Positions 46,310 through 54,497 of a DNA stretch of 64,000 nucleotides are shown one piece after another (position 1 is the stretch's first letter; every line of letters begins with the position of its first letter). A program made the position numbers and the translations under genes. A model generated the notes under the pieces. The model saw only the letters and a list, made by a program, of their open reading frames with translations. It made no database searches and was not told the DNA's origin. The stretch is from Mycobacterium sp. ST-F2 (GTDB lineage: Bacteria > Actinomycetota > Actinomycetes > Mycobacteriales > Mycobacteriaceae), in NCBI RefSeq assembly GCF_001905655.1, contig NZ_JMHT01000034.1, positions 1 through 64,000 on the forward strand, in the 5' to 3' direction.

Positions 46310-47311
46310 GTGAGCGCTAGCCAAAGCAGCCCAGCCCAGATGGCAGGCCATGAGCCGCCCCTTTCAGCTCCGCTGAAACTGTCATTCGACTACACCCGTT
46401 CAGTCGGTCCGGTCCTGAGTCAGTTCTTCACCGCGCTGCGCGGACGACGCGTCGTCGGCACCCGCGGGTCGGACGGCCGGGTACACGTCCCGCCCGCCGA
46501 GTATGACCCTGTCACGTACGAGGCCCTGACCGAGGTGGTTCCGGTTTCCAGCGTCGGCACCGTGGTGTCGTGGACCTGGCAGCCCGAGCCCCTGGAGGGC
46601 CAGCCCCTGCAGCGTCCTTTCGCCTGGGCGCTGATCAAGCTCGACGGCGCGGACACCCCGCTGTTGCACGCGGTCGACGCTCCCGAAGGTTCCCTCAAGT
46701 CCGGTGACCGGGTCCGCATCCAGTGGGTCGACGAGCCCGTCGGCGCGATCACCGACATCGCCTACTTCGTTCCCGGGGAAGACGCAGAGGAGCCGTTGCC
46801 GGACGACCATCGCGACCCCGTGACGATGCTGGTCGTGCCGTCGTCCATCGAAATCCAGCACACCGCTTCACATCCCGAGACCGTGTTCCTGCGCGGCCTG
46901 CAGGAGGGCAAGCTGCTCGGCGGCCGCACCAAGGTCGGCCGCGACGGCAAGCCCGGCCCCGTGCTGTTCCCGCCGAAGGAGGCCGACCCGGCCACGGGCC
47001 TGGAACTCGACGAGTTCGTCGAGCTGGTCGACCGCGGCACGGTGACGACGTTCGCGATCATCAACATCCCGTTCGCCGGCCAGCGCATCAAGCCGCCGTA
47101 TGTGGCGGCCTACGTGCTGCTCGACGGTGCCGACATCCCGTTCCTGCACCTGGTCACCGAGATCGACGCGGCTGACGTCCGGATGGGCATGCGGGTGGAG
47201 GCGGTGTGGAAGCCCCGCGAGGAGTGGGGCCTGGGCATCGACAACATCTCGCACTTCAAACCGTCCGGCGAACCTGACGCCGACTACGACTCGTACAAGC
47301 ACCACCTGTAA
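46310..47311 (+). CDS. Tandem DUF35/OB-fold-like protein, probable partner of Ltp3/Ltp4 (Rv3521-like)
   Basis: 333 residues from GTG 46310, or 323 from ATG 46340; no RBS is clear, and a leaderless message is possible since the KstR site is only nine bases upstream. Two similar halves are visible. Each has a ribbon-like stretch (GSDGRVHVPPAEYDP; GKPGPVLFPPKEADP) and then an OB-fold (GTVVSWTWQP...PFAWALIKLDGADTPLLH; GTVTTFAIIN...PYVAAYVLLDGADIPFLH). There is no cysteine in the protein, so the usual DUF35 zinc site is absent. DUF35 proteins pair with thiolase-like aldolases such as Ltp2; here Ltp4 and Ltp3 follow directly. Confidence 0.8.
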   Translation: MSASQSSPAQMAGHEPPLSAPLKLSFDYTRSVGPVLSQFFTALRGRRVVGTRGSDGRVHVPPAEYDPVTYEALTEVVPVSSVGTVVSWTWQPEPLEGQPLQRPFAWALIKLDGADTPLLHAVDAPEGSLKSGDRVRIQWVDEPVGAITDIAYFVPGEDAEEPLPDDHRDPVTMLVVPSSIEIQHTASHPETVFLRGLQEGKLLGGRTKVGRDGKPGPVLFPPKEADPATGLELDEFVELVDRGTVTTFAIINIPFAGQRIKPPYVAAYVLLDGADIPFLHLVTEIDAADVRMGMRVEAVWKPREEWGLGIDNISHFKPSGEPDADYDSYKHHL

Positions 47312-47325
47312 AGGGAACTGCCACA

Positions 47326-48387
47326 ATGACTTCCAGTGACGTAGCGGTCGTCGGGTTCGCGCATGCCCCGCATGTGCGCCGCACCGACGGCACCACCAAC
47401 GGCGTCGAGATGCTGATGCCGTGTTTCCAAAAGCTGTACGCCGAGTTGGGCCTGAAGCAGGCCGATATCGGATTCTGGTGCTCCGGTTCCTCGGATTACC
47501 TTGCCGGCCGGGCATTTTCGTTCATCTCGGCCATCGACTCGATCGGCGCCATCCCGCCGATCAACGAATCGCACGTGGAGATGGACGCGGCCTGGGCGCT
47601 GTACGAGGCCTACATCAAGATCCTGACGGGCGAGGTCGACACCGCGCTGGTCTACGGCTTCGGTAAGGGCAGCGCCGGCACGCTGCGCCGCGTGCTGGCC
47701 CTGCAGACCGACCCGTACACCGTCGCGCCGCTGTGGCCCGATGCCGTGTCGATGGCGGGCCTGCAGGCCCGCTTCGGGCTGGACGCCGGCAAGTGGACGG
47801 CCGAGGACATGGCGCAGGTGGCGCTGGACTCGTTCGCCGCGTCGCCGCGTGTGGACCGGCTCGAGTCGGCCGCCAGCGTGAGTGAGCTGCTGGACCGGCC
47901 GTTCTTCGCCGATCCGCTGCGCCGCCACGACATCGCCCCGATCACCGACGGTGCGTCCGCGATCGTGCTGGCGTCGGCAGACAAGGCGCGGGAGCTGCGC
48001 GAAAACCCGGCATGGATCACCGGTTTCGAGCACCGTATCGAGACCCCGGTCCTGGGTGCGCGGGACCTGACGACCTCGCCCTCGACTGCCGCTTCGGCGC
48101 AGGTCGCCACGGGCGGCGACGCCGGTTCGATCGACATCGCCGAATTGCACGCGCCGTTCAGCCACCAGCAGCTGATCCTCAAAGAGGCCATCGGGCTCGG
48201 TGCGTCGACGAAGATCAACCCGTCCGGTGGCGCCCTGGCCGCCAACCCGATGTTCTCGGCCGGTCTGGAACGTATCGGCTTCGCCGCCGAGCACATCTTC
48301 AACGGATCGGCGAACCGCGTGCTGGCGCACGCCACGAGTGGTCCTGCGCTGCAACAGAATCTGATTGCCGTTCTGGAGGGTAAGTAG
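47326..48387 (+). CDS. ltp4: Ltp4, thiolase-like steroid lyase/lipid-transfer protein
   Basis: 353 residues of the thiolase / SCP-x superfamily (VDTALVYGFGKGSAGTLRRVLALQTDPY; INPSGGALAANPMFSAGLERIGFAAEHI). The nucleophilic Cys of thiolases is not found at the expected place, as in Ltp2-type aldolases. It is predicted to help cleave a sterol side-chain intermediate by a retro-aldol step with Ltp3. It follows the Rv3521-like gene by 14 bases. Confidence 0.86.
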   Translation: MTSSDVAVVGFAHAPHVRRTDGTTNGVEMLMPCFQKLYAELGLKQADIGFWCSGSSDYLAGRAFSFISAIDSIGAIPPINESHVEMDAAWALYEAYIKILTGEVDTALVYGFGKGSAGTLRRVLALQTDPYTVAPLWPDAVSMAGLQARFGLDAGKWTAEDMAQVALDSFAASPRVDRLESAASVSELLDRPFFADPLRRHDIAPITDGASAIVLASADKARELRENPAWITGFEHRIETPVLGARDLTTSPSTAASAQVATGGDAGSIDIAELHAPFSHQQLILKEAIGLGASTKINPSGGALAANPMFSAGLERIGFAAEHIFNGSANRVLAHATSGPALQQNLIAVLEGK

Positions 48388-48389
48388 CC

Positions 48390-49562
48390 ATGGCCAAGAA
48401 TCTCGCTGCGGTCCTCGGCACCGGACAGACCAAGTACGTCGCCAAGCGCTCTGACGTCTCGATGAACGGCCTGGTGCGCGAAGCCATCGACCGCGCCCTC
48501 GCCGATTCCGGTTGCACGATGGCCGATATCGACGCCGTCGTCGTCGGCAAGGCACCGGACTTCTTCGAGGGCGTCATGATGCCCGAGTTGTTCATGGCCG
48601 ACGCCACGGGCGCCACCAACAAGCCGCTGATCCGCGTGCACACCGCCGGTTCGGTGGGTGGCTCGACCGCGATCGTCGCCGCCAGCCTGGTCAAGTCCGG
48701 TAAGTACCGCCGGGTGCTGACCATGGCCTGGGAGAAGCAGTCGGAGTCGAACGCCATGTGGGCGCTGTCGATTCCGGTGCCGTTCACCAAGCCCGTCGGC
48801 GCGGGCGCGGGCGGTTACTTCGCGCCGCACGTGCGCGCCTACATCCGTCGTTCCGGGGCGCCGAGCCACATCGGCGCCATGGTGGCGGTCAAGGACCGGC
48901 TCAACGGCGCCAAGAACCCGCTGGCGCACCTGCACCAGCCCGATATCACCGTCGAGAAGGTGATGTCCTCCCAGATGCTGTGGGACCCAATCCGTTTCGA
49001 TGAGACCTGCCCGTCGTCGGACGGCGCCGCAGCCCTGGTGATCGGCAACGAGGAAGTAGCCGACGCCCGCGTGGCCGAGGGACATCCGGTGGCCTGGATC
49101 CACGCCACGGCGCTGCGCACCGAGCCGCTGGCCTACTCGGGCCGCGACCAGGTGAACCCGCAGGCCGGCCGCGACGCGGCCGCAGCCCTGTGGCGCGACG
49201 CCGGCATCACCAGCCCGATCGACGAGATCGACTGTGCCGAGGTCTATGTGCCGTTCTCGTGGTTCGAGCCGATGTGGCTGGAGAACCTGGGCTTCGCCGC
49301 GGAAGGTGAGGGCTGGAAGCTCACCGAGGCCGGCGAGACCGCCATCGGCGGCAGGATCCCCTTCAATGCCTCCGGCGGTGTGCTGAGCTCCAATCCCATT
49401 GGCGCGTCGGGCATGATCCGCTTCGCCGAGTCGGCCATCCAGGTCATGGGCAAGGCCGGCGACCACCAGGTCGAAGGTGCCCGCAAGGCGCTGGGCCACG
49501 CGTATGGCGGTGGCGCACAGTACTACTCGATGTGGGTGGTGTCGGCGGACAAGCCTGCCTGA
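48390..49562 (+). CDS. ltp3: Ltp3, thiolase-like steroid lyase/lipid-transfer protein
   Basis: 390 residues. The thiolase-fold segments are VHTAGSVGGSTAIVAASLVKSGKYRRVLTMAWEKQSE (Ala/Gly where thiolases have Cys), CPSSDGAAALVIGNEE and FNASGGVLSSNPIGASGMIRFAESAIQVMGKAGDHQVEGARKALGHAYGGG. Lacking the nucleophile it should act as an aldolase-type subunit with Ltp4. It begins two bases after ltp4. Its stop overlaps the start of a truncated LLM frame (TGATG). Confidence 0.88.
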   Translation: MAKNLAAVLGTGQTKYVAKRSDVSMNGLVREAIDRALADSGCTMADIDAVVVGKAPDFFEGVMMPELFMADATGATNKPLIRVHTAGSVGGSTAIVAASLVKSGKYRRVLTMAWEKQSESNAMWALSIPVPFTKPVGAGAGGYFAPHVRAYIRRSGAPSHIGAMVAVKDRLNGAKNPLAHLHQPDITVEKVMSSQMLWDPIRFDETCPSSDGAAALVIGNEEVADARVAEGHPVAWIHATALRTEPLAYSGRDQVNPQAGRDAAAALWRDAGITSPIDEIDCAEVYVPFSWFEPMWLENLGFAAEGEGWKLTEAGETAIGGRIPFNASGGVLSSNPIGASGMIRFAESAIQVMGKAGDHQVEGARKALGHAYGGGAQYYSMWVVSADKPA

Positions 49563-49825
49563 TGCCCAGGATGAAGTACACCGTCAGCGTGGCGATGGGT
49601 CCGATCGAGGACATCATCGAGATCGCCAAGACCGCCGAGGACGTCGGGTTCGACGCGATCGCGTTGCCGGACTCGCTGTTCTACATGGAGTCCCAGGCCG
49701 CGGACTATCCGTACACCCCGGATGGTTCGCGGATGTGGAACGCCGAGACGCCGTGGGTCGAGAAGAAGAAGGATTCGCTCAAGCGGTACGCCGACATCCA
49801 CATCCACTCCGGCTGGCAGGACTGA
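49562..49825 (+). pseudogene. Internally deleted LLM-class oxidoreductase (87 residues left)
   Basis: The frame starts by TGATG overlap with ltp3 and reads like the N-terminus of an LLM flavin/F420 enzyme (MKYTVSVAMGPIEDIIEIAKTAEDVGFDAIALPDSLFYMES, then YPYTPDGSRMWNAETPWV). It then jumps to what looks like the C-terminal helix (KKKDSLKRYADIHIHSGWQD) and stops. Members of this family have about 300 residues, so some 200 in the middle appear to have been lost in frame. It still keeps an open frame and start, so a short peptide could be made, but no enzyme activity is expected. Confidence 0.65.
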
Positions 49826-49826
49826 C

Positions 49827-50246
49827 ATGACCGTCACCGATCCGAATCACCCCGCACATCTGGCCGGGTGCCGCTCCCGCGCGGCGGTGGCCGCCCGGGA
49901 CAAAGAGGCGTGGCTGTCGGTGTTCGCCGACGACGCCATCGTGCAGGACCCGATCGGTCCGTCGTTCTTCGATCCCGAGGGCACCGGCCATCGCGGCAAG
50001 GAAGCCATTGCGGCATTCTGGGACAAGGCCATTGCCCCGACCGACCAGCTGGATTTCCACTTCGAGCAGACCTACCAGTGTGGTGACGAGGAGGCCAACA
50101 TCGGCCGCATCGTCACCACCATGGGCGGGCATCAGATCACCACCGAAGGAGTGTTCACCTATCGGGTGAACGCCGCCGGGCAGATGGTGGCGTTGCGTGC
50201 CTACTGGGAGGTCGAGCGTTCGGCGGCCACCGCCCGGCCGGTCTGA
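49827..50246 (+). CDS. SnoaL/NTF2-like protein (ketosteroid-isomerase fold)
   Basis: 139 residues. The cone-shaped fold signature is seen in AWLSVFADDAIVQDPIGPSFFDPEGTGHRGKEAIAAFWDKAIAP and GVFTYRVNAAGQMVALRAYWEVE. These small proteins include steroid isomerases and cyclases. The sterol setting makes a steroid-isomerase-like role attractive but unproven. The ATG at 49827 follows the LLM remnant at once. Its last 46 bases overlap the end of the converging AhpD-like gene. Confidence 0.78.
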   Translation: MTVTDPNHPAHLAGCRSRAAVAARDKEAWLSVFADDAIVQDPIGPSFFDPEGTGHRGKEAIAAFWDKAIAPTDQLDFHFEQTYQCGDEEANIGRIVTTMGGHQITTEGVFTYRVNAAGQMVALRAYWEVERSAATARPV

Positions 50247-50887
50247 ACGGCCAACTCGAAGGCCGGCTCCAGCTGGACGCCCGCCACCCCGAGCATCATG
50301 CTCGCCATCACGTAATGGCCGACCAGCGTGGTGAATTGGAAGATCTGATCGTCATCGAGTTCGCGCCGTAGCGCGTCGAACCTGGCCGCCGACAGGTTCT
50401 TGGTGGCGATCAATTCATCGGCCGCCTCGAGCAGCGTCCGCAGCCGAGGTGCCCAGTCGGGGTCGTCCTCGTTGGTCAATGATTCGACGGTCGCCCGCGG
50501 GACGCCCAGTTCCAGCGCCATCCGGGTGTGGTGGGCGTACTCGTACTGGCAACCCATCCGCCAGGCCACCCGCACCACCACACATTCGTTGTCCGCCTGG
50601 GCAATTGCGCCGTGTTGCAGCAGCTGGGTGAAGAACAGGGTGTGCAGCGGAAACGCCCGGCCCAGCCTGGCGGTCACCAGGAAACAGGTGTAGTCGTAGC
50701 TGTCGCCGGCACCGATCCGGATGGCGGCCAGGAACGCCCGCTGCCACCATGTCAGTTCCGGACGGGACAGCGGCGGGATCCGGCGCGGATGATCCAGTTC
50801 GTGCCAATTGCCCGGCGGCAGCGTGATCTGGGGTTGGCGCGGTGCGCGACGTGGGTCCGTCGGGCGGAGAGCATGCAGCAGTGACAT
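50201..50887 (-). CDS. Carboxymuconolactone decarboxylase/AhpD-like protein
   Basis: 228 residues from the ATG at 50887 with GAAAGGAA before it. The AhpD-type segment NECVVVRVAWRMGCQYEYAHHTRMALELGVP carries the Glu, Cys and His of the family, but with a single Cys rather than CxxC, so thiol peroxidase activity is doubtful. Homologues often sit with SDR and hydrolase genes in aromatic or steroid degradation. It is downstream of the SDR gene, 16 bases away. Confidence 0.8.
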   Translation of the reverse strand: MSLLHALRPTDPRRAPRQPQITLPPGNWHELDHPRRIPPLSRPELTWWQRAFLAAIRIGAGDSYDYTCFLVTARLGRAFPLHTLFFTQLLQHGAIAQADNECVVVRVAWRMGCQYEYAHHTRMALELGVPRATVESLTNEDDPDWAPRLRTLLEAADELIATKNLSAARFDALRRELDDDQIFQFTTLVGHYVMASMMLGVAGVQLEPAFELAVQTGRAVAAERSTSQ

Positions 50888-50903
50888 CGGAATTCCTTTC
50901 AGG

Positions 50904-51680
50904 TCAGGCACCGACCATGCGGCCGGTGAGGGCCAACACGACCCGTCGTGGGGTGAAGCGAGAGAAGAACACCGGCATGGCATTGAGTGCGCCGGCGATG
51001 GCACTCGGTGGCGGGCAGCGCCGATCCAGGGTCCGCAGCGTGAATTCCGCGACGTCATCGGGTGTCTGCCAGCGGCCGACTCCCGGTCGGGTGGTGCCGA
51101 GCTTGTCGAAGAACTCGGTGTGCATGGGTCCGGGCGACACCGCGAGCACCCGCAGCCGGCTGCGCCGGGTCTCGTAGGCGAGCGCTTCGGTGAAGCTGAG
51201 CACGAAGGCCTTGCCGGCGCCGTAGACGGCCATCGCCGGGGTCGGCTGGTAGGCGCTGGTGCTGGCGATGTTGACCAGTGCGCCGCGACCGCGCGACAGC
51301 TGTGGCAGTAGGGCTCTGGTCAACTCGACCAGACTCACCACGTTGAGCTGGATTTCGGTCATCAACGCCGCCGGATCCGCGCTGATGAAGTCGCCGTGCA
51401 CGCCGGTGCCGGCGTTGTTGATCAGGGTGTGGACGGTCAGTCCGTCCGCGTCGATCCGTTGTGCCAGAACCGCACCCGCGCCCGGCTGCGCCAGGTCGTG
51501 GCCGTAGACGGCGACCTGGACACTGCCCCCGAGCTCGGCCGCGAGCTCGTCGAGCCGGTCGGTGCGCCGGGCCACCAGGATCAGGTTCGCGCCCCGAGCG
51601 GCCAGGCGCCGGGCCAACTGTGCGCCCAATCCCGAACTGGCGCCGGTGATCAGGGCGGTGGTGCTGCGGTAATCGATCAT
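50904..51680 (-). CDS. Short-chain dehydrogenase/reductase (DltE type)
   Basis: 258 residues. TGASSGLGAQLA, NNAGTGVHGDF, Ser in NIASTSAYQ and YGAGKAFVLSFTEAL give the full SDR catalytic set. The C-terminus (FFSRFTPRRVVLALTGRMVG) is typical of this subgroup. The start overlaps the stop of the upstream metallo-hydrolase by four bases, so it is in one operon with it and the AhpD-like gene, under the TetR-type sites at 52.6 kb. Confidence 0.86.
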   Translation of the reverse strand: MIDYRSTTALITGASSGLGAQLARRLAARGANLILVARRTDRLDELAAELGGSVQVAVYGHDLAQPGAGAVLAQRIDADGLTVHTLINNAGTGVHGDFISADPAALMTEIQLNVVSLVELTRALLPQLSRGRGALVNIASTSAYQPTPAMAVYGAGKAFVLSFTEALAYETRRSRLRVLAVSPGPMHTEFFDKLGTTRPGVGRWQTPDDVAEFTLRTLDRRCPPPSAIAGALNAMPVFFSRFTPRRVVLALTGRMVGA

Positions 51681-52579
51681 CGGGTACTCACCCGCCGATC
51701 GCCGCGGCCGATGGCCCGGTTCTCCGGACGAAAGCGCCGGGTGGGTGAGATACCGCGCGGGGACTGCCCGGCTTTCTCCACCAGATCCAGGTATTCGAAC
51801 GGGTTGTGTCCGCAGAAGGTGGCCACTTCGGGATGATCGGCGTTCAGCGCCCGCAGTCGATCCTGGTTGTCGCGGCGGTTGGCGCGTTCGGTGGTCACCA
51901 GCAATTGGAAGAGTTCCGGGCCGATACCGCAGCGGCGCTGCGGAAGTTTGACCTCACGGGCATCGAAATACGCGTCGCCGCAGGACAACAACCAGCCGTC
52001 GGGGCCGTTGACCGCGATGCCGGAGTGGCCGTGGGTGTGCCCGAACAGCGGCACCATGAGGATGTCCTCGCCGAGATCTTCCAGTCCACGGACTGCGTCG
52101 AAGCCCAGCCATGGCTCGCCGGTGGCGGCGTAGGTTCGCCATTTCGGGTTGTGCGCGAACATCTTCGGCCGGTAGCGCCGCTTGCCACGGATCCCGGCCC
52201 GGCGCTGGGCGGCGTCGAGTTCGGTGGCATGCACGTGCACCAACGCGTCCGGGAAGTCGCTGAGCCCGCCGACATGGTCGAGGTCCAGGTGGGTCTGCAC
52301 GATGTGCCGGACGTCGCGCGGATCGAAGCCCAACTCCTTGATCTGCTCGATGGCAGCCAGCGACGGGTCGACCAGCGCGCGGGCGTAGACCTTGGCGAAT
52401 TCCCAGCCCAGCCGCGAGGGCATGTCCTGGTAGTCGGCGCTGCCCAGTCCGGTGTCGACCAGGACCAGTCCGGCGTCGGAGGTCTCCAGCAGTAGTACAT
52501 GGCAGACCAGATGCTGTCCGAGCACCGAAATCCCCTGTATCGAGGCGCAGTTGAGGTGGTGCACCTTGGTGACGGTCAT
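51677..52579 (-). CDS. Metallo-beta-lactamase-fold hydrolase (lactonase-like)
   Basis: 300 residues. The metal motif reads THLDLDHVGG (H-x-D-x-D-H instead of HxHxDH), followed by HVHATELDAAQRR, FGHTHGHSGIAV and LLSCGDAYFD, as in the AHL-lactonase-like MBL group. It could open a lactone or hydrolyse an ester; the substrate is unknown. It is the first gene of a three-gene minus-strand operon divergent from a TetR regulator. Confidence 0.84.
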   Translation of the reverse strand: MTVTKVHHLNCASIQGISVLGQHLVCHVLLLETSDAGLVLVDTGLGSADYQDMPSRLGWEFAKVYARALVDPSLAAIEQIKELGFDPRDVRHIVQTHLDLDHVGGLSDFPDALVHVHATELDAAQRRAGIRGKRRYRPKMFAHNPKWRTYAATGEPWLGFDAVRGLEDLGEDILMVPLFGHTHGHSGIAVNGPDGWLLSCGDAYFDAREVKLPQRRCGIGPELFQLLVTTERANRRDNQDRLRALNADHPEVATFCGHNPFEYLDLVEKAGQSPRGISPTRRFRPENRAIGRGDRRVSTR

Positions 52580-52594
52580 CGCCGACCCCTTTCA

Positions 52595-52610
52595 ATGAAT
52601 GTTCATTCAT
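52595..52610. promoter_or_regulatory. TetR-type operator 1 (hydrolase side)
   Basis: ATGAATG-TT-CATTCAT has perfect 7-base arms, 15 bases before the hydrolase start. A related copy lies 46 bases away, centre to centre. Confidence 0.7.
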
Positions 52611-52640
52611 TTTTATCGCCAAGCGCCCGCCTCGTCAATA

Positions 52641-52656
52641 GTGAATGTTTATTCAC
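52641..52656. promoter_or_regulatory. TetR-type operator 2 (regulator side)
   Basis: GTGAATG-TT-TATTCAC has 7-base arms with one mismatch and shares the TGAATGTT core with operator 1. It lies 14 bases before the tetR start, as expected for autoregulation. Confidence 0.68.
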
Positions 52657-52670
52657 GTAGAATCGGCGGC

Positions 52671-53246
52671 ATGCCCAAGGTCAGCGACGACCATCGTCAA
52701 GCCCAGTCGGACCGCTTCGTCGACGCCGCCCGACGCTGTTTCACCCGACTCGGCGTCGAGGGCACGTCGATGGAGAACATCCGCACCGAGGCCGGGGTAT
52801 CGGCCGGGCTGATGTACCGGTACTTCGCGTCGAAAGACGACATGATCCGTGCCGCCATCACCGGGTCGATGGCCGAGTTCGAGACCCTTGCCGCCGAGGT
52901 CGGCCTGGACGAAAGCACCAGCGGCCTGGATTTCCTCCGGTCCCTGCTGGAAAAGTTACGCCAATTCCGTTGCCACACAGAGGGTGTCGATCTGTTTCGG
53001 CTGGCGGTCCAGGGCTGGGCGCACGCCCAGACCCGGCCCGAGACACAGGCCGTGGTCACCGCGAGCTTCGCGCGCCAACTGGAGATCTTCCGTCGCGCCG
53101 CCACCAGGTGGACCACCCCGACCCGCGCCGACGACGCGGCCCGGGCCGTCGCCGCCGCCGTCGCCGGCTACATCGTGCTCAGCGCGTTCAACCCGGTCGA
53201 CATCGACGTCGACACCTACTGCGCCGGGCTGGGCGCACTGGCCTGA
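52671..53246 (+). CDS. TetR-family transcriptional regulator
   Basis: 191 residues from ATG 52671. The N-terminal HTH is RFVDAARRCFTRLGVEGTSMENIRTEAGVSAGLMYRYFASKDDMIRAAI. The C-terminal ligand domain is mostly helical. It is divergent from the hydrolase-SDR-AhpD operon with two matching palindromes between, so it very likely represses that operon and itself until a small molecule binds. The longer frame from 52599 would run through both palindromes and is rejected. Confidence 0.9.
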   Translation: MPKVSDDHRQAQSDRFVDAARRCFTRLGVEGTSMENIRTEAGVSAGLMYRYFASKDDMIRAAITGSMAEFETLAAEVGLDESTSGLDFLRSLLEKLRQFRCHTEGVDLFRLAVQGWAHAQTRPETQAVVTASFARQLEIFRRAATRWTTPTRADDAARAVAAAVAGYIVLSAFNPVDIDVDTYCAGLGALA

Positions 53247-53253
53247 AGCGCAG

Positions 53254-53778
53254 TCAGAACGTCCAGGAACCCGCGGGCGTCAGCACGAAGCCGTGACCCC
53301 CGTCGGTCTTGTCCAGGCACGCGGTGACATCGCCGGCCGCGACGCCACAGGTGGCCGATCCCACCACGACCTTCTGTCCCACCGCCAGCGGTGCGCTGCC
53401 CGCCAGGTCGGTCGGACAGTCGCCACTGACCTGACTGAGCACGCCCGGCGACGCCGCATGCAGTTGTGCCACACCGAAATCACATGGTGACGGCGAATAC
53501 CGGTCGGTGGTGACGGCCACCGCCTGCAGTCCCGGGATCCGGCCATAGCAGCGCACCGAATTACCGACCTGGCCCAGCGCGCTGATGCCGCAGAACACCC
53601 CGTCTGGCGTGGCGAACCTGACCACCCGGAGCGACTCACCGTGGTAGGTGTCCTGATGGGTGTCGGTCACCACGGCAAAGCCGGTGAAGTCCGGGAAGTT
53701 CGGCGGCGGCGCCGCCTGTGCTGCAGGGGCGAGCAGGAACGCAATGCCGCCGGCAACCGAGAACACCGTCAACTTCAT
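53254..53778 (-). CDS. Secreted protein of unknown function
   Basis: 174 residues with a clear signal peptide (MKLTVFSVAGGIAFLLAPAAQA, cut after AQA). The mature part has six cysteines (VFCGIS, VRCYGR, SPCDFG, GDCPTD, ATCGVA, TACLDK), likely three disulfides in a beta-rich exported domain. I do not recognise the family. It converges on the tetR gene. Confidence 0.75.
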   Translation of the reverse strand: MKLTVFSVAGGIAFLLAPAAQAAPPPNFPDFTGFAVVTDTHQDTYHGESLRVVRFATPDGVFCGISALGQVGNSVRCYGRIPGLQAVAVTTDRYSPSPCDFGVAQLHAASPGVLSQVSGDCPTDLAGSAPLAVGQKVVVGSATCGVAAGDVTACLDKTDGGHGFVLTPAGSWTF

Positions 53779-53845
53779 CCGCCCAGTCTCGCACCGGACC
53801 CACCCGGTTCCCAGCCAAACGCAAACACCCGCTCGAGTTGGTCGC

Positions 53846-54370
53846 CTAGAGTTCGCCCAGCCCCGTCAGATAGCGCTGCCCCAACTCCCGATAAGCCGCG
53901 GGATTGGTGTCCACCCAGGTCTGTGCACCGGTGCCGGCGATCGGACCGCGGATCTTGGCCGGTGAGCCCACCACCAGTACCTCGTCCGGGATCTTGGTGC
54001 CGGCCACCACCAGCGAATGGGCCGCGACCAGGCTGCGGCGGCCGATCACCGCGCCGTCGAGGATGGTGCTGTTGTTGGCGATCAGCGCTTCGGCACCGAC
54101 ATGGGCGCCGTGCACGACGCACAGGTGGGCGATGGTCGCGCCGGGCCCGATGTCGACCGGAATGCCGGGCGGAGCGTGCAGCACGGACCCGTCCTGCACG
54201 TTTGCACCGTTCCGGATGACGACAGGCGCGTAATCGGCGCGCAGTACCGCGTTGAACCACACCGATGCCCCGGCCTCGACGCGGACATCGCCGATCAGGA
54301 CGGCGGTGGGGGCGATGAAGGCCGTGGGGTCGACGACCGGGCTTCGGCCCTCGAAGGAGTAAAGCGGCAT
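53846..54370 (-). CDS. Gamma-carbonic-anhydrase family protein (Rv3525c-like)
   Basis: 174 residues of left-handed beta-helix hexapeptide repeats. GANVQDGSVLHAPPG, GATIAHLCVVHGAHVGAEALIANNS contain the three histidines that bind metal in gamma-carbonic anhydrases. The group (PaaY/CaiE-like) may be a thioesterase or anhydrase. ATG 54370 is chosen; a TTG two codons earlier is possible. It is divergent from kshA, sharing the KstR site at 54456. Confidence 0.87.
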   Translation of the reverse strand: MPLYSFEGRSPVVDPTAFIAPTAVLIGDVRVEAGASVWFNAVLRADYAPVVIRNGANVQDGSVLHAPPGIPVDIGPGATIAHLCVVHGAHVGAEALIANNSTILDGAVIGRRSLVAAHSLVVAGTKIPDEVLVVGSPAKIRGPIAGTGAQTWVDTNPAAYRELGQRYLTGLGEL

Positions 54371-54455
54371 GGTCAAAACCTACCCCGTCGCTTCGCTCAC
54401 CCTCGCAATACACCGCAGGTGGGGACACTTGCATTGCGCTGCACCGAGGAAAAAC

Positions 54456-54469
54456 TGTAACGTGTTCTA
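54456..54469. promoter_or_regulatory. KstR operator between the gamma-CA-like gene and kshA
   Basis: TGTAACGTGTTCTA matches TnnAACnnGTTnnA exactly, 28 bases before the kshA ATG. Confidence 0.82.
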
Positions 54470-54497
54470 GTTACTAGGCACAGATTGGGAGGCCAAG

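Noticed and set aside
47652..49499. 615-codon minus-strand frame
   Set aside because: Antisense to ltp4/ltp3; no recognisable domain.
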